From an uncultured Phycisphaerales bacterium (GTDB lineage Bacteria > Planctomycetota > Phycisphaerae > Phycisphaerales > UBA1924), in NCBI GenBank assembly GCA_937891445.1, contig CALAFV010000626.1:1-8803 (forward strand): a stretch of DNA of 8,803 nt, given 5' to 3'. This document shows, one piece after another, positions 1 to 5,791 of the stretch. Both the position numbers and the translations under genes were made by a program. Position 1 is the first letter of the stretch. The number at the start of each line of letters is the position of its first letter. The notes below the pieces were generated by a model. The model ran no database searches, was not told the origin of the DNA, and saw only the letters and a list, made by a program, of their open reading frames with translations.

Positions 1-875
1 TCGTCCCAGAACGCGTCAGCGTGCGTCCTGGACGTGGTCAGCCGGATCGTGTGGGTCGTGGCCGTCGCGGTGAACGGGTACTCCAACTTCTCGAACACGC
101 CCCCGGTGCCCCCGGCGCTCGCCGCGAACGAGTCACCTTCGATGCCGATGGTGACGGTGCCGGTCGTGTTCGTCGCGGACGTGACGTACCCGACGAGCGT
201 GTAATCGCGACCCACCTCCAAGCCCGTGACCGTGCGGACCGCGACATCCTGCACCGACCCGCCCCCAGCGACTTTCAGGGAGTAGTTCCCGTTGCGCTTG
301 TACGTCGTTGAGGCTTCCAGGGGCGTGTCACCGGACTGGAGGGACCACCCGGTCAGGTCAGGGCTGGTCTCCGAGTACGCGTCCCGGACGAGGGTTGCAT
401 CGTCGAGGTAGATGGTCGCCGCGACGTACGAGATGTAGAACGTCTGCGACGTGGCGGACGCGGTGAACGTGACGCTGATCTGTTGCCACGAGGAGGTCAG
501 CGTGAACGCGCGGGTGCTACCAGCCGCAAGGTTCAGGCCGAACGCTGCGGTCCCCGATGCAACTCGCGCCCAGATCGCGAACGTGTAGGAGAGCCCTACC
601 GTGAGACCGGACGCGGTGTAGAGAGAGGTGGACGCCGTGTTCGTCGTCGTGCGGGACAGGTGGTAGGTGCCCGTTCGGGGTGCAGTGGTGACGCGACTGA
701 ACCCGCCGCTGAACCCGCCGAGCCCCCCCTCGAAGCCTTGGGTCAGCACAGTCTCCGCGGGGTGATTGGTCGTGTCGCCCTCGAACCCGTGCGAGTACGG
801 GAGCACGGCAGGCTGGACCTCTTCGGTCGGGTTCAGCACTACCGACGCGTGCGGACGCACCACCGGAGTCGTCAC
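1..875 (-). CDS. Minor tail protein with tandem carbohydrate-binding-like modules, probable receptor binding (3' end cut off)
   Basis: The frame is open from a GTG at 875-873 to the window edge (291 codons), so the C-terminus is missing. The start overlaps the stop of the upstream tail-tip gene as GTGA and sits 7 nt after a very strong Shine-Dalgarno. Residues 1-45 are a Pro/Val-rich leader, followed by a glycine-rich stretch with repeated GF (residues 47-59). Two beta-rich modules follow, about 65-165 and 173-291. Each has the pattern of CBM4/9-type jelly rolls: a Y-x-L strand near the start (YHLSR at 71-75; YSLKV at 198-202), a G-L-x-V-G-x-x-Y-T turn (90-98 and again near 219), and in module 1 a closing YLDDATLV (156-163). 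Such modules are common in phage tail-tip and receptor-binding proteins that bind host surface glycans. The fold is inferred from pattern alone. The position after the tape measure and tip genes supports a tail-tip role. An adhesin without sugar binding is possible. Confidence 0.8.
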   Translation of the reverse strand, partial: MTTPVVRPHASVVLNPTEEVQPAVLPYSHGFEGDTTNHPAETVLTQGFEGGLGGFSGGFSRVTTAPRTGTYHLSRTTTNTASTSLYTASGLTVGLSYTFAIWARVASGTAAFGLNLAAGSTRAFTLTSSWQQISVTFTASATSQTFYISYVAATIYLDDATLVRDAYSETSPDLTGWSLQSGDTPLEASTTYKRNGNYSLKVAGGGSVQDVAVRTVTGLEVGRDYTLVGYVTSATNTTGTVTIGIEGDSFAASAGGTGGVFEKLEYPFTATATTHTIRLTTSRTHADAFWD

Positions 876-1237
876 GCGATCACCTCCTGGTACGGGACCG
901 ACAGCACCCACGCGGTACGCGTCTGGTCGTCCAGGGAGAGACCCAACTGCCCCTCACCGAGCACATACGTCATGTCCACCACGTCACGTTCCGTGCTGGA
1001 CAGCACGAACGTGGACTCCTGCTCGTGCAGGGCCAGAGCCTCGAACGCGGCGGTCTCGTCCTCGAACAGGAGTTCCAACGTCCCCGACCGGGGGCGGGGC
1101 GCGGTGAACACGACACCGATCCCACCGTCCAGGAGGTCGTGGACCACGTTCCGCGAGTTCCGGTAGGTGATGTACCCGAGGATCAGGTCCGGGTTCACGG
1201 TCTCATCCGTCGCGGTGGCGGTAATCGTCGCGGTCAT
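872..1237 (-). CDS. Short tail-tip / minor tail protein (121 aa)
   Basis: This 121-residue protein starts at an ATG that overlaps the tape measure stop as ATGA; GGAAGG lies 8 nt upstream as a plausible ribosome site. It is predicted to be mostly beta strands. Features seen are an NPDLILGY segment at 15-22, an LRSGT-like PRSGTLELLF segment around 50-59, and a C-terminal run of alternating strands ending W-V-L-S-V-P-Y-Q-E-V. Small proteins of this kind directly after the tape measure gene in actinobacteriophages are normally annotated as minor tail proteins and probably form the ring joining tube to tip (Dit-like role). That role is inferred from position and pattern; there is no diagnostic catalytic motif. 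Coupled translation with both neighbours is likely, since its stop overlaps the next start as GTGA. Confidence 0.72.
   Translation of the reverse strand: MTATITATATDETVNPDLILGYITYRNSRNVVHDLLDGGIGVVFTAPRPRSGTLELLFEDETAAFEALALHEQESTFVLSSTERDVVDMTYVLGEGQLGLSLDDQTRTAWVLSVPYQEVIA
878..888 (-). promoter_or_regulatory. Extended Shine-Dalgarno for the receptor-binding gene
   Basis: On the coding strand this reads AGGAGGTGATC, an 11-base complement to the conserved 3' end of bacterial 16S rRNA. It lies 7 nt (counted from AGGAGG) before the GTG at 875. It is embedded in the last codons of the upstream gene (Gln-Glu-Val-Ile-Ala-stop). It fixes the start of the minor tail gene and suggests strong initiation despite the GTG codon. 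Confidence 0.75.
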
Positions 1238-2571
1238 ACCATCTGCCTTCCACCCGCGGCCTTACCGACGACGTAGTTCACCGTCGCGGTCTTGTTCTTC
1301 GGCTTGTAGTTGTCCACCGCACGCGAGTTCACGTCGAACGTGACGGTGCCCTTCTTCGCCTTCGCCTTCTTCTCCAGGGCTTCGATGTCCTCGTACGCCT
1401 GCTTCGTTTTCGCGTCCACGACGATTTCCGTGCCGTCCGGGAGTTCGTAGATCGCGTTCCCGAGTTCGTCGGTCTTGTCCGTCGCTTTCCCGGTGCGGAC
1501 CGTGTACTCGTAGAGCGCCTGCGCGGTCTCACGCGCGACCCGCTGACCCTCGGACATCTCCCCGCGTTGCTTCTTCAACCGCTCCGTGCCGCGGGCGACA
1601 GCGTCACCGAGTTCCCGCTGTTTCCCGGTCATGTTCGACTTGTCCCACGAGTTCGCGGACCCGGTGCTCGTCTCCTCGACGATCCGGCCCCACTCCTCCT
1701 GCCGCTTCGTCAGGGACTCCGTCACCACGCCCAGCGCGGTCTCGTCCCCGGCGAGCGCGAGCATCGCGGTCGAGGTCGTCACACCCCAGTCCTCCGCGGC
1801 CTGCTTCGCGTCCTTGTACCGTTCCGGGTCGGTCGCGATGCCCTGCACCTCCGCGACGACGTGCGCGGCACCGACGATCTTCCCGGACCCGTCGATGTAC
1901 GCCTGCGCCCAGTCAGCGACACGCTGTTCGCTTTCCTTCATCGCCTCGTCGTTCGCTTCGATAGCGGCACCGATGAGACCGACACCCGCGGCGGCGACAC
2001 CCGCGGCGATACCGATACCGGGCAGACCCGACGACGCGAGACCACCGAGGGTGCCCTGAGCGAGGTCTTGGATCGACGACATGGACCCGTCGAACGAGGA
2101 CGTGACCTCGGAGAAGTTCTGGAGGGCTTCGTCCTTGAACTCCGCGCCAGCCTCCGACGCCCTCCCGAACCCGCGGACACCGGAGTCACCGACATCGTCG
2201 GCTTCCTTCTTCACCTTCCGGTAGGTGTCGCGGAAGTCGCGTTCAATCGCGCGTGCCACGTCCTCCGTCTCGTCACCGAGGCGTTCCGTCGCGGTCTGCG
2301 CGTCCTTCATCGCCTTTTCGAGGCGTTCGGGACCGTCCGTGCGTCCGAGGTCGTCCGCCTCGTCTGCAACGTCTTTGAGGCGGCGTTCCACGTCCTCCGC
2401 GGTGTCTGCCGCGTCGTCGAGGGCGCGTTCCAACTGGTCCGGTCCTCGGGACCGTCCAAGCGCGAGGAGTTCGTCCTGAGCGTCCTCCAGCGGGTCGATG
2501 ACACCGGACTGGATGCCCTGCTTGAACGCCTTGGTCTCGGAGACGATCCCGACCGCGTAACCCCGTGCCAT
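1234..2571 (-). CDS. Tape measure protein, short (445 aa)
   Basis: Tape measure proteins fill the tail tube during assembly and set its length. Support here is position (after the tail tube gene, before tip genes), size as the longest tail gene seen complete, and composition. Residues 1-160 are charged, alpha-helical and coiled-coil-like, rich in Asp/Glu/Arg/Ala. Residues about 174-205 are a hydrophobic Gly/Ala segment (GIGIAAGVAAAGVGLIGAAI) like the membrane-seeking stretches of many tape measures. The rest is again charged and helical, ending with a short beta-like tail. An imperfect repeat of GP-[DE]-x-LE-x-A-x-x-DA occurs at residues 43-54 and 80-91. At 445 residues it is far shorter than typical siphovirus tape measures (often 800-2000); at the usual rule of about 0.15 nm per residue it predicts a tail near 65-70 nm. 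The start lies 2 nt after the upstream stop, with only a weak GCGGG ribosome site. I see no lysozyme or peptidase domain. Confidence 0.85.
   Translation of the reverse strand: MARGYAVGIVSETKAFKQGIQSGVIDPLEDAQDELLALGRSRGPDQLERALDDAADTAEDVERRLKDVADEADDLGRTDGPERLEKAMKDAQTATERLGDETEDVARAIERDFRDTYRKVKKEADDVGDSGVRGFGRASEAGAEFKDEALQNFSEVTSSFDGSMSSIQDLAQGTLGGLASSGLPGIGIAAGVAAAGVGLIGAAIEANDEAMKESEQRVADWAQAYIDGSGKIVGAAHVVAEVQGIATDPERYKDAKQAAEDWGVTTSTAMLALAGDETALGVVTESLTKRQEEWGRIVEETSTGSANSWDKSNMTGKQRELGDAVARGTERLKKQRGEMSEGQRVARETAQALYEYTVRTGKATDKTDELGNAIYELPDGTEIVVDAKTKQAYEDIEALEKKAKAKKGTVTFDVNSRAVDNYKPKNKTATVNYVVGKAAGGRQMV
2299..2445 (-). repeat. Imperfect 37-residue repeat in the tape measure N-terminal half
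   Basis: Codons 43-54 (GPDQLERALDDA) and 80-91 (GPERLEKAMKDA) match with a 37-residue period and similar charged helical filler between them. The match is at protein level, not DNA level. It looks like an old internal duplication of a coiled-coil unit, as seen in tape measures. Confidence 0.5.
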
Positions 2572-2573
2572 GG

Positions 2574-3074
2574 TCAGCCCGCTTTCTCGAATGTCTCAGC
2601 GACGGTGCGGATCGTGGTCTGCAACCACAGGGACGCGACACGGGGAACCGCGTCACGGAACGCGGGGTGGAACACGTTGCCCTTGCGTCGGGGTGCGCCG
2701 AACGCGTTACCGAGGCGGCGCGTGTACGGCTTCCCGCGGCGCGACCGTTGACGGACGGGCTTGTTCGGGTTCGCGCCGAACTCAGCGGGCGACGCGAGGA
2801 CGGACCGCATGACACCGGACCGGAGTTTCCCGACCTGAGCGGATTTCAGGGTCACGTTCGTGTCGGACACGGCCACGCGTGCCGAATCCACGAGAACGCG
2901 AGCCTGGATGCGTGTCATCGCACGCCCCGCGGACTCCTGCGTCCAGATAGGTGTTGCGGCTTGCTTCGTGTGGGCACGCAGACGACCCCGAACCTCACGG
3001 TCCAGGGTGCCTGCGGCCTGCACGAGCGTCCCGAGGTCGCGGGAGACGAGCAGGCTGATACGCCCGCCCGCCAC
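2574..3074 (-). CDS. HK97-gp10-like neck / tail-completion protein (166 aa), exact role uncertain
   Basis: I chose the GTG at 3074, because GAGGAG (3085-3080) sits 5 nt before it; a GTG at 3080 that overlaps the upstream TGA is an alternative but lies against the ribosome site. The protein is small and basic. It has an N-terminal helical part (SRDLGTLVQAAGTLDREVRG), a middle SDTNVTLK strand segment, then a basic loop (RQRSRRGKPYTRRLG, about 106-120), and a C-terminal FHPAFRDAVPRVASLW segment. The P-A-F-R-D-A ending before a final helix is the usual shape of HK97 gp10-like and related minor head/neck proteins. I therefore infer a neck or tail-completion role. The position is odd: it lies between the tail tube and tape measure genes, where tail assembly chaperones normally sit, so a chaperone or tube-associated role cannot be excluded. 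It is not membrane-associated and has no enzyme motif. Confidence 0.7.
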   Translation of the reverse strand: MAGGRISLLVSRDLGTLVQAAGTLDREVRGRLRAHTKQAATPIWTQESAGRAMTRIQARVLVDSARVAVSDTNVTLKSAQVGKLRSGVMRSVLASPAEFGANPNKPVRQRSRRGKPYTRRLGNAFGAPRRKGNVFHPAFRDAVPRVASLWLQTTIRTVAETFEKAG

Positions 3075-3076
3075 GC

Positions 3077-3496
3077 TCACTCCTCGCCGGTCGGAATCGC
3101 ACCGAGGACGGGCTTCGTGGACGCGAGGGACACGGACGCGACCGCGACCGAGTCCACCTGACCACCGATAGCACCCGGCGTGACGATGAGGGTTGCGGTG
3201 ATCGGGCGTCCACCGTTCACGGGCGTGAACGTAACGTCGATTTCCGTGCCCTCGTTCTCGTGCAGGTACTCGCTGAGAGAGTCGGCGGTGTTCCAGTCCT
3301 GCGCGTACGTGAGGTTCGCGACCCACTCCGCGGTGGTGCCGAACGAGTGCACCGACGTGGGGGTGAGTCCCTTGAACCGCACGACGGACGACGACGGGAC
3401 GAACTCGACCTGCGAGACGTGCGCCTCGTAGTTGTCGGACTCGACCTGGAACAGGCAGTCGCGCATGAGGAACGGCTTGACGGCGGGGGTTGCCAT
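3077..3496 (-). CDS. Major tail protein (tail tube subunit, 139 aa)
   Basis: The ATG at 3496 is chosen over an upstream extension because GAGGAGG sits 7 nt before it and the product then begins MATPAVKPF. The 139-residue protein is almost all beta strand. It reads through VSQVEFVPSSSVVRFKGL, then an alternating strand region, a SLSEYLHENEGTEIDVTF segment, and a final PGAIGGQVDSVAVASVSL region. This matches small tail tube proteins of actinobacteriophages, whose subunits stack as hexameric rings around the tape measure. There is no C-terminal Ig-like domain, which many siphovirus tube proteins carry, so it is a minimal version. The consensus ribosome site fits high expression, as expected of the most abundant tail subunit. 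The assignment rests on size, strand pattern and position between the tail terminator and the tape measure. Confidence 0.82.
   Translation of the reverse strand: MATPAVKPFLMRDCLFQVESDNYEAHVSQVEFVPSSSVVRFKGLTPTSVHSFGTTAEWVANLTYAQDWNTADSLSEYLHENEGTEIDVTFTPVNGGRPITATLIVTPGAIGGQVDSVAVASVSLASTKPVLGAIPTGEE
3080..3085 (-). promoter_or_regulatory. Ribosome binding site deciding the gp10-like start
   Basis: The coding strand reads GAGGAG here, inside the last codons of the tail tube gene. The GTG at 3074 is 5 nt away, whereas the GTG at 3080 has no room for a ribosome site. This favours the shorter 166-residue product. Confidence 0.55.
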
Positions 3497-3498
3497 GG

Positions 3499-3879
3499 TT
3501 AGACCTCCTCGGTCTTGTTGGTGATGACGGTGACGGTGATGTTCCAGGCGACGTAGCGGTCCGCGTGGACGACCTTTTCGGCTTCGGTCCACGAGATAGA
3601 CGCGTGCGTGTCGAGCGCCTGGATGACTTCGACGAGGGCTTCGTCCAGGGCGTCCTCAGCCGCCGCGATGTCGGTGTGCGGGTCGATGACGGAGAGGGTG
3701 AGTGTGTGCCGGAGGTGCCCGAGGGGGGCTTCCGGGAGGGGTTCGATGCGGGTGTGCTGGACGATGACGGTGGTGCGGGAGACTGTCTCGGGGAACCGTT
3801 GCTCCGCGATCACAGTCCATTCGTCGGGCAGGTTGAGTTCCTGCACGAGGTAGGCGCGAACGGTGGTGTCAGCCGACAT
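3499..3879 (-). CDS. Tail terminator / tail completion protein (126 aa)
   Basis: The ATG at 3879 is preferred over the GTG at 3888, because GAGG (3891-3888) lies 8 nt before the ATG. The gene overlaps the connector stop by 11 bp and ends in TAA 2 nt before the tail tube ATG. The product starts MSADTTVRAYLVQELNLPDEW and continues through a central R-H-T-L-T-L-S-V-I-D-P strand, a helix AAAEDALDEALVEVIQAL, and a closing strand with WNITVTVITN. This alternation of an N-terminal helix, beta sheet, long helix and final strand is the pattern of the lambda gpU / HK97 tail terminator family, which caps the tube and joins it to the head. Length and position just before the tail tube gene agree. The family was recognised by pattern, not by a diagnostic motif. 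Confidence 0.72.
   Translation of the reverse strand: MSADTTVRAYLVQELNLPDEWTVIAEQRFPETVSRTTVIVQHTRIEPLPEAPLGHLRHTLTLSVIDPHTDIAAAEDALDEALVEVIQALDTHASISWTEAEKVVHADRYVAWNITVTVITNKTEEV
3504..3510 (-). promoter_or_regulatory. Consensus ribosome binding site of the tail tube gene
   Basis: The coding strand reads GAGGAGG, 7 nt before the ATG at 3496 and overlapping the last codons of the tail terminator gene. It is one of the strongest sites in the window, in keeping with an abundant structural protein, and it settles the start. Confidence 0.75.
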
Positions 3880-4204
3880 GGGGGACACCTCGCCGGGGTC
3901 GGAGAATCTGCTTGACGTGCCAGTCGAGCGGGGTCGGACGGATCACGAACGTGTCACCGTCCCCGACCCCGCCCGAGGCGTCCACGCGTGCCGCGTTCCA
4001 GAGGTTCTGCGCCTGACGGATTTGCCCGAGCGCGTACCGGGGCGGGATGGTCTCCGCGTCCTCGGGGAGGGCGGGGGCGTAGGCGATGACCTGCTCCTTG
4101 GCCGCGTCCAGGAGCACGTCCAGCACGGCCTCGTCGATGGTGTCAACGTCAGGCCAGAGGCCGGCGAGTTCACTCACCGTCTCGGGGGTGTGCCAGGTGG
4201 TCAT
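3869..4204 (-). CDS. Head-tail connector protein, HK97 gp6-like (111 aa)
   Basis: The gene starts with ATG 18 nt after the capsid stop; the gap contains a GGGG run as a weak ribosome site. It overlaps the tail terminator by 11 bp. The 111-residue product is mainly helical: ETVSELAGLW-PDVDTIDEAVLDVLLDAAKEQVIAYAP (about 8-44), then PPRYALGQIRQAQNLWNAARVD (about 54-75), and a C-terminal tail with FVIRPTPLDWHVKQILRP. The layout of an acidic start helix, an A-x-x-Q-x-x-x-L-W-N helix and a basic end is what adaptor proteins of the HK97 gp6 / SPP1 gp15 class look like. These form a ring under the portal. The position directly after the capsid gene supports this. No separate head-closure (gp7-like) gene follows, so this protein or the downstream gp10-like protein may cover that function. 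Confidence 0.75.
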   Translation of the reverse strand: MTTWHTPETVSELAGLWPDVDTIDEAVLDVLLDAAKEQVIAYAPALPEDAETIPPRYALGQIRQAQNLWNAARVDASGGVGDGDTFVIRPTPLDWHVKQILRPRRGVPHVG

Positions 4205-4222
4205 CGTCTACGCCCCTACCCG

Positions 4223-5251
4223 TCACTCCTCGCCAGCGTCGCCGTCGTCGTAGTCGGCGGTGTCCACCTCGACGATTGCGGCGGCGTTGTGCGTGAGGGT
4301 CGCGTAGTACGCGAACACGGCGGGGTCGAACGCGCCGTGGTGCGGGTCGATGCCCTCAACACGGATCGGCGCGAGACCACCGAGTTCGTAGAACGTGATC
4401 GCTTCCTTCGCGCCCACGATGACCTTGCCGGTGCCGACAGCCGCGGGGAGGATCTTGAATCCCTCCAGCGAACCCTCCTCCAGGCCGAAACCGGCGTTGA
4501 GGTAGCCGAGCACGTCGTTCCGCGGCGTGAACATGAGGTCGCGGTACAGGCTGGGGTCCACGAGCGCGAACGTGGGGCGGTTCTCCGTGGCGATGACGCC
4601 CAGCGCACCGTCCACGATGCCCTGGATCGCGAGGGACGTGTCCGTGTTCACGACGATGGACGACACGTCCTTCGCGGTCGCGGCGGCGATGATCGCGGCG
4701 AGCGCCTTACCGTCCGTCTTGCGGGCCACGTCCTCCGTCATGTTGCGGAAGTACGAGGCGATGACGCCCTGGTCGTTGAAGTCCAGGTAGCGGCGGTCGA
4801 TCTTGTGACCACCCGCGATGCGTGCGGCGTCCGCGGTGACCTGGATCGTGTCGAGGTCGTTCGACGGAATCTCGGCGGTGTTGCCGGAGTAGTCACCGAC
4901 GACGGGTGCCTTCGAGTTCGCGTAGTCCCACTTCCAGCCGACGACCTTGTAACTGGTCAGGGTGCCGTGGTTGAGGAGCGGCACGAACCGGCGCTCGTAG
5001 GCGCGGCGCGTCCACAGTTCACCGACGTAGTTCGGCACCTGCACGTCGGCACCGATGGTGACCGTGGAGGGGCCGGAGTGCTGGAGTGTGGAGATAGCGA
5101 ACAGGGCGTCGCCACCGCGGTACGGTGCCACGGCCTCCGGGTTGGTGCGGGCGAGCGCGACAGCGGCGAACAGGCCGTCCGCGGTCGTGGTGTCCTTGTT
5201 GTCAGGGGTGCCCGGAGCCGTGAGGGTGCCGGGCACGACGGCGTCTGCCAT
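4223..5251 (-). CDS. Nested in-frame major capsid protein from an internal start (342 aa, predicted)
   Basis: Codon 180 of the protease-capsid gene is an ATG at 5251-5249. A full AAGGAGG (5263-5257) precedes it by 5 nt, a better ribosome site than that of the full-length start. The codon falls exactly where the acidic linker ends and the capsid domain begins, and the product (MADAVVPGTLTAPGTPDNKD...) would be a normal-sized HK97-fold capsid subunit. I infer that the gene yields two proteins: many copies of free capsid protein and fewer copies of the fusion, which would bring protease and scaffold into the prohead. A phage precedent for nested in-frame starts is lambda C/Nu3, where the internal product is a scaffold. 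The alternative is that the internal site is a relic of once-separate genes, or that only the fusion is made. Confidence 0.6.
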   Translation of the reverse strand: MADAVVPGTLTAPGTPDNKDTTTADGLFAAVALARTNPEAVAPYRGGDALFAISTLQHSGPSTVTIGADVQVPNYVGELWTRRAYERRFVPLLNHGTLTSYKVVGWKWDYANSKAPVVGDYSGNTAEIPSNDLDTIQVTADAARIAGGHKIDRRYLDFNDQGVIASYFRNMTEDVARKTDGKALAAIIAAATAKDVSSIVVNTDTSLAIQGIVDGALGVIATENRPTFALVDPSLYRDLMFTPRNDVLGYLNAGFGLEEGSLEGFKILPAAVGTGKVIVGAKEAITFYELGGLAPIRVEGIDPHHGAFDPAVFAYYATLTHNAAAIVEVDTADYDDGDAGEE

Positions 5252-5788
5252 GTCTGCCTCCTTGGGGTTGTCCTCGGACTCCGAGTCCTCGGGGTTGTCC
5301 GTGACGGCGGGTGCCGTCTCGGTGGTCTGTGTGGTGTCGGGTTCGGTTGTGACGGTGTCGAGCGCGGCGAACAGGGCGGCGGACTGAAACGCGCCCGCGG
5401 GGACGACCGCGGCGCCTCTCAGGGCCGCTGAGACGGCGTCCTGGCCTCGACGTACCAGGCCGCGGAGTTCGGCGCTCAGACGGGGCCGTGGCGTCTCCTG
5501 CGCGCGGGCGAGGAGCGCGTCCCCCTCGGGGGTGCGTGCGACCTCGAACTCAGCGACGACACCCTCCGGGGTGTCGGTCAGTTCGACGGCGCGACCGCGG
5601 GGCTCCAACTGGTCGTGCCCCTCGTTGAGGGTGACAATGCTCGGGTCTGCGGGGAGTTCCACGGTGCCCTGACTGAACATGACCGGGTCGGTGCCGGAGA
5701 TGTTCGGGGCGGACAGTTCCCCGTACGGGATGAGGAGTCCGCGGATGCGGCGCGCGTTGGCGTCCACCGCGAACAGGGCGTCGGTCAT
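4223..5788 (-). CDS. Prohead protease - major capsid protein fusion (521 aa)
   Basis: One uninterrupted frame joins two HK97-type functions. Residues about 1-125 look like a U35-type prohead protease: RRIRGLLIPYGE near the N-terminus, a catalytic-type His58 in NEGHDQLEPRGRAVEL, and Ser105 in RPRLSAELRG, at the His-to-Ser spacing expected of the family. Residues 143-179 are a Thr/Asp/Glu/Pro-rich acidic linker. Residues 180-521 are a HK97-fold major capsid protein: E-loop region with GWKWDYANSKAPVVGDYSGN (284-303), the GGHKIDRRYLDF segment (326-337), a long spine helix (about 341-370), and a C-terminal domain ending DYDDGDAGEE. The start is secure: GGGAGGA lies 7-8 nt before the ATG. The fused N-part probably serves as the internal delta-domain/scaffold and is cut out during maturation (inference). 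An internal start at codon 180 may also give free capsid protein; see the nested entry. Confidence 0.88.
   Translation of the reverse strand: MTDALFAVDANARRIRGLLIPYGELSAPNISGTDPVMFSQGTVELPADPSIVTLNEGHDQLEPRGRAVELTDTPEGVVAEFEVARTPEGDALLARAQETPRPRLSAELRGLVRRGQDAVSAALRGAAVVPAGAFQSAALFAALDTVTTEPDTTQTTETAPAVTDNPEDSESEDNPKEADMADAVVPGTLTAPGTPDNKDTTTADGLFAAVALARTNPEAVAPYRGGDALFAISTLQHSGPSTVTIGADVQVPNYVGELWTRRAYERRFVPLLNHGTLTSYKVVGWKWDYANSKAPVVGDYSGNTAEIPSNDLDTIQVTADAARIAGGHKIDRRYLDFNDQGVIASYFRNMTEDVARKTDGKALAAIIAAATAKDVSSIVVNTDTSLAIQGIVDGALGVIATENRPTFALVDPSLYRDLMFTPRNDVLGYLNAGFGLEEGSLEGFKILPAAVGTGKVIVGAKEAITFYELGGLAPIRVEGIDPHHGAFDPAVFAYYATLTHNAAAIVEVDTADYDDGDAGEE
5257..5263 (-). promoter_or_regulatory. 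Internal consensus Shine-Dalgarno inside the protease-capsid gene
   Basis: The coding strand reads AAGGAGG, 5 nt before the in-frame ATG at codon 180. The codons involved (Pro-Lys-Glu-Ala-Asp) could have been written many other ways. Lys176 here is also the only basic residue in the acidic linker, so the site may be kept for its nucleotide sequence and not for its protein sequence. Confidence 0.7.
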
Positions 5789-5791
5789 GGT

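Noticed and set aside
1959..2025. Hydrophobic Gly/Ala segment as a possible holin or membrane protein gene
   Set aside because: It is internal to the tape measure protein, which commonly has such a segment, and no separate start or ribosome site was found.
2330..2459. GGGACCGTCC appearing twice on the plus strand as a DNA repeat
   Set aside because: The two copies fall in different codon phases of the tape measure gene and share no longer flanks; probably chance in GC-rich DNA.
1567..2751. 394-codon plus-strand open frame
   Set aside because: Antisense to the tape measure gene, low-complexity Arg/Leu/Val composition, no supporting ribosome site or neighbours.
2825..2831. GGGAAAC slippery heptamer on the coding strand between tail tube and tape measure genes, a possible chaperone frameshift site
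   Set aside because: The codon phase is GGG-AAA-C and not G-GGA-AAC, so a standard -1 slip does not work, and it is mid-gene with no downstream partner frame resembling a chaperone.
3863..5431. 522-codon open frame on the plus strand
   Set aside because: It is antisense to the capsid fusion, connector and terminator genes; its Val/Arg/Gly/Asp-rich product has no recognisable pattern. Long antisense frames are expected from G/C third-position bias.
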